From: Candidatus Francisella endociliophora
GTDB lineage: Bacteria; Pseudomonadota; Gammaproteobacteria; Francisellales; Francisellaceae
Assembly (NCBI RefSeq): GCF_000764555.1
Contig: NZ_CP009574.1
Coordinates: forward strand, 1,612,001 to 1,676,000
DNA: 64,000 bases
Reading direction: 5' to 3'
The position numbers and the translations under genes were made by a program. Of this stretch, positions 36,772 through 45,720 are shown in pieces (the stretch's first letter is position 1; every line of letters starts with the position of its first letter). The notes below the pieces were generated by a model that saw only the letters and a list, made by a program, of their open reading frames with translations, had not been told where the DNA came from and ran no database searches.

Positions 36772-37652
36772 ATATATTAAAAAATATAAATACTGAGAGA
36801 AGAAATCCAAAAAGTTTAAATCTTGATTCAATGGCATTATCAGATGCTATTAGTCTTATGATAGAAGAAGAGTATGGAGTTATCGAAGCATTAAAAGAGC
36901 AGCACTCTAACTTGGTAAATGTTATTGAAAAAACATCTGCTGCATTGAAAAATGATGGTAGGATTATTTATGTTGGTGCTGGGACAAGTGGACGTTTAGG
37001 AATTCTAGATGCTGTAGAGTGTCCACCGACGTTTAGTGTTGACTATAATACAGTTGTTGGCTTGATAGCTGGTGGTGAAAAAGCATTTATAGAAGCACAA
37101 GAGGGCGCTGAAGATGATCCAAACTTTGGTGAAAATGATCTTAAGAAAATAAACTTGACAAGTAAGGATATTGTTGTTGGAATTGCTGCAAGTGGTAGAA
37201 CACCGTATGTAATAGGTGCTCTTGAATATGCAAACTTTATAGGAGCTGAAACTGTTGCTGTTAGCTGTACAAAACAAGCTAAAATTTCTCAATATGCTAA
37301 GTATCATATTGAAGCAGTACCAGGTCCAGAGGTTTTAACAGGTTCAACAAGATTAAAGGCAGGAACAACTCAAAAACTTATCTTAAATATGATCTCTACA
37401 CTATCTATGGTGTCTGTTGGCAAAGTTTATCAAAATTTGATGGTTGATGTTAAGCCAACTAATGAGAAGCTTGTTGAACGTTCTAAGAATATCATTTGCG
37501 AGGCAACAGGGGTTGATTATGAAACAGCTCAAAGGTTCTATACAAAGGCAGCTAAATCTGTAAAAGTAGCTATTGTTATGATCTTAAATGATTGTGATTA
37601 TGACCAAGCTTTGGCAATATTAAAGAATAATCGTAACTTTATTAAGAGTTAA
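36768..37652 (+). CDS. murQ: N-acetylmuramic acid 6-phosphate etherase
   Basis: A 294-residue cytoplasmic SIS-domain enzyme that cleaves the lactyl ether of MurNAc-6-P to give GlcNAc-6-P during peptidoglycan recycling. Recognisable motifs are TERRNPKSLNLD, IYVGAGTSGRLGILDA, ECPPTFSV and GSTRLKAGTTQKL. It starts inside the stop of the PilX-like gene (ATGA overlap), so it is translationally coupled to a pilus operon. No MurNAc phosphotransferase gene is adjacent. Confidence 0.95.
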   Translation: MNILKNINTERRNPKSLNLDSMALSDAISLMIEEEYGVIEALKEQHSNLVNVIEKTSAALKNDGRIIYVGAGTSGRLGILDAVECPPTFSVDYNTVVGLIAGGEKAFIEAQEGAEDDPNFGENDLKKINLTSKDIVVGIAASGRTPYVIGALEYANFIGAETVAVSCTKQAKISQYAKYHIEAVPGPEVLTGSTRLKAGTTQKLILNMISTLSMVSVGKVYQNLMVDVKPTNEKLVERSKNIICEATGVDYETAQRFYTKAAKSVKVAIVMILNDCDYDQALAILKNNRNFIKS

Positions 37653-37653
37653 T

Positions 37654-38046
37654 ATGAAAAAAGCGGTATTGTTGGTTGGAATGATTATAAGTTTTAGTGC
37701 TTATTCATCAGTTTATGAGACAAATGATAACGGTGTGCCAGAGTTTTCAAATATTAAATCTAAAAATGCAGAAAAAATAGAACTAAAAAATGATCCAATA
37801 TCTGTGATTGATGCAGATAGTATTCCTAAAAATATTGTTTGGGGCCATAGTGAGGGCCAACATCAACAATATATGCAGCAATCACAAAATACTATGCAAG
37901 CAGATTTCCCAGAGCAATTTACTGATAATTATTATGATTTTTATGGTAGAAATCATCATTATAATAGTCTTATGTCTTCAACTATTGGAATGAGCATGTA
38001 TTCACCAAATGATGCCAATAATATGAGACTGCAACGCAATTATTAA
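37654..38046 (+). CDS. Small exported protein with DUF4124-like start
   Basis: A 130-residue protein with a signal peptide (MKKAVLLVGMIISFSAYSS) followed by VYETNDNGVPEFSN, which resembles the DUF4124 motif (V-Y-x-x-D-x-x-G-x-x-x-F-S). The C-terminal half is rich in Gln, Asn, Tyr, His and Met. It starts one base after the murQ stop and is the last gene of the pilin-murQ cluster. Function unknown. Confidence 0.7.
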   Translation: MKKAVLLVGMIISFSAYSSVYETNDNGVPEFSNIKSKNAEKIELKNDPISVIDADSIPKNIVWGHSEGQHQQYMQQSQNTMQADFPEQFTDNYYDFYGRNHHYNSLMSSTIGMSMYSPNDANNMRLQRNY

Positions 38047-38134
38047 TTTTATAAAAAAGAACAAAAATTAATCTTTATATATTTCTCAATAGCCTGCTAC
38101 AATGTAATAGTTGTATCTATAAAACTTTTTTCTT

Positions 38135-39472
38135 ATGCATACAAAGTCAAAAAAACTTGGAATTTTTGCAAGCTCAGCAATTGTCGCTGGAAATATGATG
38201 GGGTCGGGTATAGCTTTATTACCTTCAAACCTAGCGGCAATAGGCTCTTTAACATTTATTAGTTGGATAATAGCCTCAATAGGAGCAATAGGCTTAGCCT
38301 TTGTTTTTGCGAAACTTTCTGCGACAGATCCTCAAGAAGGAGGTCCTGTTGCTTATGCTGGTGAAGTAGCTCCTATCTTAGGATTTCAATCTGGAGTTTT
38401 ATATTTTAATGCTAATTGGATTGGGAACCTTGCTATAGCAATTACAGGGGTTGCTTATCTATCAACATTTTTCCCAGAGCTTAATAATCCAATTTATGCT
38501 GGAATAGCTACTATAATTATTATCTGGATATTTACTGCTATAAATTTTTTTGGAGCGAGCTGGGTTGGTAGATTAGTTTCTATAGGTGTTGTTTTGTTGC
38601 TTATACCTATAATTTTAACAGCTACCGTTGGTTGGTTTTTTTTCAGCTCAGAAACATTTATAAATAACTGGAATGTCACTCATAGTTCGAATATTCATGG
38701 AATTTTTAGTGGTGTGCTACTATGTGTTTGGAGTTTTATTGGAGTTGAAAGTGCTTCTGTTAATACTAATTTAGTTAAGAATCCTCGTAAGACAATTCCT
38801 TTGGCTACTATTATAGGGGTTAGTATTGCTGCCATTGTCTATTTTTTATCTTGTACGGTGATATCTGGGATTTTTAAAAGTGATGTGGTTGCACATTCGG
38901 GAGCTCCTTTTTCATTAGTGAGTAGTTTTATGTTTGGTAATTGGGCAGGTAAAGCTGTTTCAATAATAGTTGCATTTGCTTGTCTTGCATCTTTAAGCTC
39001 ATGGATGATGCTTACTGCTCAAGCTGGAGCTAGGGCTTCACATGATGGCTCATTACCAAAAATATTTGGGGAATTAAATAAAAATGATATACCTGTTAAA
39101 GGACTAATAGTAACATCATCAGGAATGACTCTTTTAATGCTGGTTGTAATGTTGGGCTCTGGCTCAACGGCTGCATTGTTTGGCAAAGTTATATCAATTG
39201 CAGTTATGATGACAATTCTTCCATATTTTTATTCAGCATTAAATCTCATAGATGTTGTTGAGCATCCTGTTAAGCATTTCGTTTTGACTGTTGTAGCTAT
39301 AGTAGCAATATTGTTTTGTTTTATAGCTTATATTGGTGCAGAAGATTATGCTTTAGTTAGTGTGACTATTATATCCTTAATTACGATGATTTTTTATGTT
39401 CGTAAAGATAGGGAAGATTTTGAAAAAAGAGTTTATAAAGATGTTCATCATTGGCAAATAAAAGGTGATTAG
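38135..39472 (+). CDS. CadB/AdiC-type basic amino-acid/amine antiporter
   Basis: A 445-residue inner-membrane APC carrier with about twelve hydrophobic segments. The start ASSAIVAGNMMGSGIALLPSNLA and the following motif resemble the CadB/PotE/AdiC group, which exchanges an amino acid for its decarboxylation product. It lies two bases upstream of lysine decarboxylase, so a lysine:cadaverine antiporter is the best guess. No clear ribosome binding site precedes the ATG. A TACAAT box sits about 40 bases upstream. Confidence 0.85.
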   Translation: MHTKSKKLGIFASSAIVAGNMMGSGIALLPSNLAAIGSLTFISWIIASIGAIGLAFVFAKLSATDPQEGGPVAYAGEVAPILGFQSGVLYFNANWIGNLAIAITGVAYLSTFFPELNNPIYAGIATIIIIWIFTAINFFGASWVGRLVSIGVVLLLIPIILTATVGWFFFSSETFINNWNVTHSSNIHGIFSGVLLCVWSFIGVESASVNTNLVKNPRKTIPLATIIGVSIAAIVYFLSCTVISGIFKSDVVAHSGAPFSLVSSFMFGNWAGKAVSIIVAFACLASLSSWMMLTAQAGARASHDGSLPKIFGELNKNDIPVKGLIVTSSGMTLLMLVVMLGSGSTAALFGKVISIAVMMTILPYFYSALNLIDVVEHPVKHFVLTVVAIVAILFCFIAYIGAEDYALVSVTIISLITMIFYVRKDREDFEKRVYKDVHHWQIKGD

Positions 39473-39474
39473 TT

Positions 39475-41613
39475 ATGCGAAATATTTTGTTTGTATATAG
39501 TAAAAAGCTTCCTGTACATAAATTAGAGTTTTTACAAAACTTAGAATCTAATTTAATTAAAGAAAATTATGACTGTTTGTTAACCACAGATTTGAATACT
39601 GCGGCTGAAATTGTTAAATCAAATAATAGAGTTGCAAGTATTATTTTAGATTGGGACCATTTTGAATTATCAGCTTTTGAGAAATTAGCAGACTATAATC
39701 CAAACTTACCTATATTCGCTATAGGAGATAATCACTTAGATATCGAGTTAAATTTAGTTGATTTTGAGTTAAACTTAGATTTCTTACAGTATGATGCAGT
39801 TCTTTTAAATGATGATATAGAAAAAATAATAAACGGCATAGATGCTTATTATAAAGCAATAATGCCTCCTTTTACAAAACAACTAATGCATTATATAAAT
39901 GAGAGTAATTATTCATTTTGTACTCCAGGGCATCAGCAAGGACATGGTTTTCAGAAGTCTCCTGTAGGAGCTGCATTTTATGATTTTTTTGGGCCAAATG
40001 TTTTTAAGTCTGATATTTCAATATCTATGGAAGAAATGGGAAGTCTTTTAGATCATTCTGGTCCTCATAAGGAAGCTGAGGATTATGTGGCAGATATTTT
40101 TAATGCTGATAGATCATTAATAGTTACTAATGGTACTTCAACTTCAAATAAAATTGTTGGGATGTATTCTGCAGGTCAGGGAGACACTATTTTAGTAGAT
40201 AGAAATTGTCATAAATCTCTTACTCATTTAATGATGATGGTAGATGTTAACCCTATATACCTAAAACCTACGCGAAATGCCTATGGTATAATCGGAGGGA
40301 TTCCTCTATCAGAGTTCACAAGCGCTTCAATAGAAAAGAAATTATCAGATCATCCTGTAGCTGAGAGCTGGCCTAGATACTGTGTTATAACAAACTCTAC
40401 TTACGATGGGATTTTTTATAATGTTAATAAAGTACATCAAGAATTAGATGTTGTAAACTTACATTTTGATAGTGCATGGGTTCCTTATACCAACTTCCAT
40501 TCGATATATGAGGGTAAATATGGAATGTCTATCAAACCAAAGCTAAATCATACTATTTTTGAAACACAATCAACGCACAAGCTGTTAGCTGCCTTTAGCC
40601 AAGCATCTATGGTGCATGTTAAAGGTCACTATGATAATGAGAAGCTTAATGAGACTTTTATGATGCATACATCAACTTCTCCATTTTATCCAATTGTAGC
40701 AAGTTGTGAGGTGTCTGCTGCGATGATGAAAGGTAAGCTTGGACAGAGCCTAATAAATGATTGTATAAACTATGCTTTAGACTTTCGTAAAGAAATTGTT
40801 AAACTTAAAGAGGAGTCATTAGATTGGTATTATGATATTTGGCAGCCAGAAAATATTGATGAGCAACAAGCTTGGCCAATTGATACCTCTTCATCTTGGC
40901 ATGGTTTTAATGAAGTTGAAGATGATTACTTGTATCTGGATCCTGTTAAAGTTACAGTGATTTTACCAGGTATTGATAAAGAGCATAATTTAGAAAAAAA
41001 AGGTATTCCTGCCAGTATTGTAGCTCAGTTTCTCGAGGATCATGGGATTATAGTTGAGAAAACTGGTCCATATACAATGTTATTCTTATTTAGTATAGGA
41101 ATAACAAGAGCTAAGTCAATGAAGCTACTTGCTACATTAAATAAATTTAAACAAATGTATGATCAAAATAGATTAGTAAAAGACGTTTTACCAACTATAT
41201 ACAGTAAGCATCCTGATTTTTATGAAAATATTAAGATACAAGATCTTTGTGAAAAGCAACATGGTTTAGTTGTTAAACATAACTTGCCGCAAGTTATGTT
41301 CCATGCTTTTGATAAATTACCTGAGTATACTATGAGCCCTTATCAGGCTTATCAAAAGTTAAATAAAGGAGACGTTGTAAAGGTTTGTTTAGATGATTTG
41401 CTAGGTCATACATCCGCCGTTATGGTTCTTCCTTATCCACCTGGGATACCTCTAATTATGCCAGGAGAAAGAATTACTCTTGAAAGCAAAGTGACGCTTG
41501 ATTATTTGCTCATGCTTAAAGATATTGGAGCAGAACTTCCAGGGTTCGAGTATGATATTCATGGTTTAGAAAAAGGAGATGATGGGAAGTTGTATATTAA
41601 GGTAATAATATAA
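39475..41613 (+). CDS. cadA: Lysine decarboxylase (inducible type)
   Basis: A 712-residue PLP enzyme, fold type I, that converts lysine to cadaverine while consuming a proton. An N-terminal wing domain precedes the PLP domain; the Schiff-base lysine is Lys369 in ETQSTHKLLAAFSQASMVHVKG, and the C terminus (ILPYPPG-type VLPYPPGIPLIMPGE, PGFEYDIHG) follows E. coli CadA closely. Length matches CadA/LdcC. It starts two bases after the antiporter gene. Together the pair would support cytoplasmic acid resistance. No CadC-type sensor is adjacent. Confidence 0.92.
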   Translation: MRNILFVYSKKLPVHKLEFLQNLESNLIKENYDCLLTTDLNTAAEIVKSNNRVASIILDWDHFELSAFEKLADYNPNLPIFAIGDNHLDIELNLVDFELNLDFLQYDAVLLNDDIEKIINGIDAYYKAIMPPFTKQLMHYINESNYSFCTPGHQQGHGFQKSPVGAAFYDFFGPNVFKSDISISMEEMGSLLDHSGPHKEAEDYVADIFNADRSLIVTNGTSTSNKIVGMYSAGQGDTILVDRNCHKSLTHLMMMVDVNPIYLKPTRNAYGIIGGIPLSEFTSASIEKKLSDHPVAESWPRYCVITNSTYDGIFYNVNKVHQELDVVNLHFDSAWVPYTNFHSIYEGKYGMSIKPKLNHTIFETQSTHKLLAAFSQASMVHVKGHYDNEKLNETFMMHTSTSPFYPIVASCEVSAAMMKGKLGQSLINDCINYALDFRKEIVKLKEESLDWYYDIWQPENIDEQQAWPIDTSSSWHGFNEVEDDYLYLDPVKVTVILPGIDKEHNLEKKGIPASIVAQFLEDHGIIVEKTGPYTMLFLFSIGITRAKSMKLLATLNKFKQMYDQNRLVKDVLPTIYSKHPDFYENIKIQDLCEKQHGLVVKHNLPQVMFHAFDKLPEYTMSPYQAYQKLNKGDVVKVCLDDLLGHTSAVMVLPYPPGIPLIMPGERITLESKVTLDYLLMLKDIGAELPGFEYDIHGLEKGDDGKLYIKVII

Positions 41614-41680
41614 TTAGCCTTAAAGTTTAACGATGTAGGATTTTCATAAAAAAATAGCTAAGAAAAATAAGGATTTATAA

Positions 41681-42382
41681 GTGAAAAAAATATCATTGGT
41701 AGCCGCTTCCATAGTATTCTCCAGTTCTGTTTTTGCAGATCAGTGTCATCCACAAATAGATAGCTCTCAACAAAATTTTATTGTTGGTTATGGCAGTTTG
41801 ATGAATGATAGCTCAAGAATGAGAACAAATCCTCAGGCAAAAAATGTATATCCTGTGGAAGTTAAAAATTTTGAGAGAGTTTGGGGGTTGAGAGCTGGAG
41901 GAAGTTATAGAACGACTGGTTTGTTGGTAGTTCCTAAACAAGGAGAGCATCTAAATGCCGTATACTATCCTGTAGATTATAAGGGTGTGAAACAGGCGGA
42001 TAAGCGAGAAAATTTTTATTGTAGATATAAGATTCCTTCTAGTGATATTAAGTCTTTAGGTCTAAAAAATCTTCAAAAAGGTAGTTATTGGATATATGCA
42101 AAACAATCTAAAGATATTCAAAGACCTACTAAAGAATTTCCAATCATTCAGTCATACGTTGATCTTTTTATAACTGGTTGCATGCAGATTCAAGATCGAT
42201 ATTTAATAAAAGGCTTTGTTAAAGAGTGTATCTCAACTACAAAGTATTGGAATAATGAAACTTGGATTAATGATCGAGTGAATCCTCGCAGACCTACAGA
42301 CTCTACTCCAGAAGCATTACAGGTTGATAAATATTTGGCTGAGGCTTTAGGAAATGAGTATTATAATCATAAATATGAGTAA
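41681..42382 (+). CDS. Exported gamma-glutamylcyclotransferase-like (AIG2-like) protein
   Basis: A 233-residue protein with a signal peptide (VKKISLVAASIVFSSSVFA). The mature part opens with the GGCT-fold signature IVGYGSLMNDSSR. GGCT enzymes act on gamma-glutamyl peptides in the cytosol, so an exported form is unusual; the role might be on periplasmic gamma-glutamyl compounds. Initiation is at GTG with AAGGA eight bases upstream. It is separated from cadA by 67 bases and has no terminator in between that I can see. Confidence 0.75.
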   Translation: MKKISLVAASIVFSSSVFADQCHPQIDSSQQNFIVGYGSLMNDSSRMRTNPQAKNVYPVEVKNFERVWGLRAGGSYRTTGLLVVPKQGEHLNAVYYPVDYKGVKQADKRENFYCRYKIPSSDIKSLGLKNLQKGSYWIYAKQSKDIQRPTKEFPIIQSYVDLFITGCMQIQDRYLIKGFVKECISTTKYWNNETWINDRVNPRRPTDSTPEALQVDKYLAEALGNEYYNHKYE

Positions 42383-42397
42383 CAGCTTTATAAGTAT

Positions 42398-43693
42398 TTA
42401 ATTCTTAGTATTAGCAGCAGTTTTAGTTGGCTTAGCAGGATATATCATATTTAAGACAATTTTTAGTGTAGATCCTTGAGCTAGTATAGAAAGGATAACT
42501 ACAGTATAAGTAATACTTACTATTACATGCCCTTCGTCTGGTAGTGATAGTGCCAATGCAAGAGAAATACCTCCACGAACGCCAGACCAAGCAACTAAGA
42601 GATTGTCTTTAGCTGAGCTTTTTGAGAGTTTCTTATCAACAACTGTTATCGGTATGGAAATACTTATCAACCTTGCAATAGTAACGATAAATATACCTCC
42701 AAGTCCAACCCAAAATGCGCTAATGTTAAATGGAATACTGGTTAATTCTAAACCAATGAGTATAAACAAAAATGAGTTAAGCATGTTGTCAATAACCATC
42801 CAGAAGTTATCTATTTTTTCAACTTGGTCGGGACAGCTTTTTTTGCTATCTGAAAAGTTGTTTCCTATAAATAATCCAGCAACTACCATCGCAATTGGTC
42901 CAGATACATGTAAGCTGTGAGCAACTACATATCCCATACTAGCTACTGCTAAGGTAACAAAAATTGAAGTTTCAGAATCTTTGTTGGTTTTTAAGAATAT
43001 CAGAGCAACTTTAGCAAAGATATATCCTAGTGCTATTCCTCCACCAGCCTCTGAGACAATTTGTTTAGTAATTACCCATGCATAATTTATATTATGATCT
43101 CCAGCAATAGTGCCGAACTCACCACCACTACCAAAGAAGACAATATTTGATAGTACAACGAATAATACTATACCAGTAGCATCATTAAATAATGATTCAC
43201 CAACAACACGTGTTTTTAATTTTTTAGGAATAGATTTATTACCTGCAAGAGTACTAATTACAGCTATTGGGTCTGTTGGAGATATTAAAGCACCAAAGAC
43301 TAAACAGTAGCCAAAACTAAATTCAAAGCCTATAAGCCAACAAAAGCCATAGATTAAAACAGCAGTTACAAAAGCTGATAGTAATAGACCAATACTTGCC
43401 AAACCAAAAACAGCTTTTAATTCTTTCTTTAAGTCAATCATATTAAAGTGCAAGGCATTGGCAAATAATAGGAATGAAAGCATTCCATCTAAAACGGTTG
43501 TTTTGAAGTCAAAACTAGATAGTGCAACAACTAAGAAGTTGGAATCACTTAAAAGAGAAGCACAAATTGCAGAAAAAGAAATTGATAATATTGTTAATCC
43601 AATTGCTTTGGGTAATTTTAAAAATTTTGTATTGATATAGCTCATAGAGGCAGCTACAACAGTTAATAAGCTAAATAAAAAATATTCATTCAT
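42398..43693 (-). CDS. Na+/H+ antiporter, CPA1 family
   Basis: A 431-residue inner-membrane protein with about twelve hydrophobic segments. The ion-binding region ALISPTDPIAVISTL and VVGESLFNDATGIVLF are diagnostic for CPA1/NhaP-type antiporters, and AWSGVRGGISLALALSLP follows. It exchanges Na+ or K+ for protons. An AGGAGA ribosome binding site lies upstream of the ATG. It is the last gene of a leftward run trpS - PAPS-reductase-like - antiporter. Confidence 0.9.
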   Translation of the reverse strand: MNEYFLFSLLTVVAASMSYINTKFLKLPKAIGLTILSISFSAICASLLSDSNFLVVALSSFDFKTTVLDGMLSFLLFANALHFNMIDLKKELKAVFGLASIGLLLSAFVTAVLIYGFCWLIGFEFSFGYCLVFGALISPTDPIAVISTLAGNKSIPKKLKTRVVGESLFNDATGIVLFVVLSNIVFFGSGGEFGTIAGDHNINYAWVITKQIVSEAGGGIALGYIFAKVALIFLKTNKDSETSIFVTLAVASMGYVVAHSLHVSGPIAMVVAGLFIGNNFSDSKKSCPDQVEKIDNFWMVIDNMLNSFLFILIGLELTSIPFNISAFWVGLGGIFIVTIARLISISIPITVVDKKLSKSSAKDNLLVAWSGVRGGISLALALSLPDEGHVIVSITYTVVILSILAQGSTLKIVLNMIYPAKPTKTAANTKN

Positions 43694-43705
43694 AAAAAAG
43701 ATCTC

Positions 43706-44434
43706 CTATAGACCACAGCTATACTCCCAGCTACAAGCTTTTGATAGCTCTTCTAAAATATTGTTTTGTATAAAAAAGTCATCGTTTAAATCACTAAATT
43801 GACGATCACCAAACATGAAATTTTTTGCTTGACTCTCTAATTCTATTACTTTTTCTCTATCTTGTGTAGAGATATCTTTAAATTCATTTTTTGTAAAGTG
43901 TATGCAAGGATGGCACTCAAGACTATGTTGCACAGATTTAAAAGGTAGATTTTTAGTTAAGGTTTTCACATCTTCATAGTTTTTATTTAGAAGAGGGTAC
44001 TCTAGAGCTCTGTAATCATAGCGTTCTTCTTCATCTAAGTTTTTTAAAAGCTGAGAAGCTTTTGATATGTCTTTTCGGTGTGCTAGCAAAATAGTAGCTT
44101 CACCATCAGGATCAAGCTCATCTATTTTATTTAAAAGGGTTATACCTTTTAGAAAGCCTGCACACCAGCTAAACTCTTGTGATGGAAACTGTTTGCGAGC
44201 AATAACAAGTTCTTGAAAAGTATTTTCAGATTTTAGATGGAAATAGCTGATATTCTCAGCTTTGAGCCAGTTAAAAACATTTTCTAAATAACTACCCCAA
44301 CTTGCAGCAGCAAAACCTGTATCTACAGACAGAATACAGAAACTATTAGGCTCTAAATTTTGTTTTGCCCAACATATCAGTCCTAGAGAGTGTATGCTAT
44401 AGTTAGCAATAATTATATTATCTAACTTTTGCAT
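43706..44434 (-). CDS. PAPS-reductase-like protein (adenine nucleotide alpha-hydrolase fold), function unknown
   Basis: A 242-residue cytoplasmic protein. ILSVDTGFAAASW, FSWCAGFLKG and LLAHRKDISKAS line up in order with the DTG, WC-x-x-x-LK and GxRxxxS elements of the phosphoadenosine-phosphosulfate reductase family. The N-terminal PP-loop SGGKDS is replaced by NYSIHSLG, so nucleotide binding may be lost or altered. Further Cys residues occur in ECHPCIHF and at the C terminus (CSWEYSCGL), enough for a metal site. It starts four bases after trpS and is followed after 12 bases by the antiporter. Confidence 0.6.
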   Translation of the reverse strand: MQKLDNIIIANYSIHSLGLICWAKQNLEPNSFCILSVDTGFAAASWGSYLENVFNWLKAENISYFHLKSENTFQELVIARKQFPSQEFSWCAGFLKGITLLNKIDELDPDGEATILLAHRKDISKASQLLKNLDEEERYDYRALEYPLLNKNYEDVKTLTKNLPFKSVQHSLECHPCIHFTKNEFKDISTQDREKVIELESQAKNFMFGDRQFSDLNDDFFIQNNILEELSKACSWEYSCGL

Positions 44435-44438
44435 ATAA

Positions 44439-45443
44439 TTACATTCCTATTAGATCTTTAACTTCGTCTAACTTATTTCTTGCAAATGGTCGAACTTTGG
44501 CAGCACCTTCACTAAGTATTTCATCAACAGTTTTGGGGTTGTTTATATAGAAATCATATTTTTCACGAGCATCAGCAAGGTATTTGTTGATCTTTTCAAA
44601 TAATATTTGCTTTGCATCTCCCCAACCAAGCCCACCAGCAAGGTATCTTTCTCTTAACTCTGCTGTTTCTGTTTCAGTTGCAATACTTTTATATATAGCA
44701 AAAACTGTGCAATTATCAGGATTTTTTTTCTCTTCTGGAGTTTGAGAGTTTGTGATAATCTTCATCACCTGTTTTCTAAGTTTTTTTTCTGTAGAAAATA
44801 TAGGGATCGTATTGTCATAGCTTTTTGACATTTTACGACCATCTAGTCCTAGTATGGTTTGGCTATCTTCATTTGTCATAGCTTTAGGAGCTTTAAGCAT
44901 ATCTTTTTTATAAATATGATTAAATCTATTTGCTATATCTCTAGCTATTTCTATATGTTGAATTTGATCTTTACCTACAGGTACCAAATCTGCGTCAAAC
45001 ATAAGAATATCCGCTGCCATTAGTACAGGATAGTTAAATAATCCCATAGTTATACCCTTGTCAGGGTCAACACCATCTTCTAATGAGTTTTGGTCAACTA
45101 AAGCTTTATAAGCATGAGCTCGGTTTAGTAGGCCTTTTGCTGTTGTTGTGCTAATTATCCATGTAAGTTCCATGATTTCTGGGATGTCAGATTGACGGTA
45201 GAAGCTAGCTTTGCTAGGAACAAGACCTAATGCAAGCCAAGAAGCTGCTATTTCGTGAATATATTGCTGACGTAGTTTCTTATCCCAAAGTTTAATTAAA
45301 GAGTGTTGATCTGCGATGAAGTACATGCAACTATAGTTATCATTATTTGACATTTCTATAGCAGGTTTAATAGCACCAATATAATTACCAAGATGAGGTG
45401 TTCCAGATGGAGTAACACCTGTTAAAACTATTTTTTTTGACAT
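44439..45443 (-). CDS. trpS: Tryptophanyl-tRNA synthetase
   Basis: A 334-residue class I aminoacyl-tRNA synthetase that charges tRNA-Trp. The HIGH-type motif is PSGTPHLGNYIG and the KMSKS loop is in GLDGRKMSKSYDN. The ATG at 45443 (MSKKIVLTGV) is chosen by family alignment; an upstream in-frame ATG at 45464 would add seven hydrophobic residues. Neither start has a clear ribosome binding site. The two tRNA genes lie just upstream on the same strand, so all could be on one transcript. Confidence 0.95.
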   Translation of the reverse strand: MSKKIVLTGVTPSGTPHLGNYIGAIKPAIEMSNNDNYSCMYFIADQHSLIKLWDKKLRQQYIHEIAASWLALGLVPSKASFYRQSDIPEIMELTWIISTTTAKGLLNRAHAYKALVDQNSLEDGVDPDKGITMGLFNYPVLMAADILMFDADLVPVGKDQIQHIEIARDIANRFNHIYKKDMLKAPKAMTNEDSQTILGLDGRKMSKSYDNTIPIFSTEKKLRKQVMKIITNSQTPEEKKNPDNCTVFAIYKSIATETETAELRERYLAGGLGWGDAKQILFEKINKYLADAREKYDFYINNPKTVDEILSEGAAKVRPFARNKLDEVKDLIGM

Positions 45444-45527
45444 TTGTATGAAAAATATAAGCATTTAAAAAATTATCATAAATTTTAGCATATCTAGGAT
45501 TTTTAAATAAGACTTATTTAGGGAAAA

Positions 45528-45602
45528 TGGAGCGGGAAACGAGGCTCGAACTCGCGACCCCAACCTTGGCAAGGTTGTGCTCTACCACTGAGCTATTCCC
45601 GC
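45528..45602 (-). tRNA. tRNA-Gly (GCC)
   Basis: A 75-base cloverleaf read on the minus strand: GCGGGAA acceptor, D arm GCTC...GAGC, anticodon loop TTGCCAA, T arm GCGAG-TTCGAGC-CTCGT, and an encoded 3' CCA. All stems pair. Confidence 0.95.
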
Positions 45603-45613
45603 AAACTTAAATA

Positions 45614-45690
45614 TGGCACACCCAAAGGGATTCGAACCCCTAACCGCTCGGTTCGTAGCCGAGTACTCTATCCAGTTGAGCTATGGGTGC
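45614..45690 (-). tRNA. tRNA-Arg (ACG)
   Basis: A 77-base cloverleaf on the minus strand: GCACCCA acceptor, anticodon loop CTACGAA, T arm AGGGG-TTCGAAT-CCCTT, encoded 3' CCA. The A34 of the anticodon is normally deaminated to inosine. Confidence 0.95.
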
Positions 45691-45720
45691 AAAAGTGTTG
45701 TGTATTATAGATGTTAATAT

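Noticed and set aside
45528-45690. tRNA genes as an integration site for a genomic island
   Set aside because: No integrase, no direct repeat of the tRNA 3' end and only housekeeping genes on both sides.
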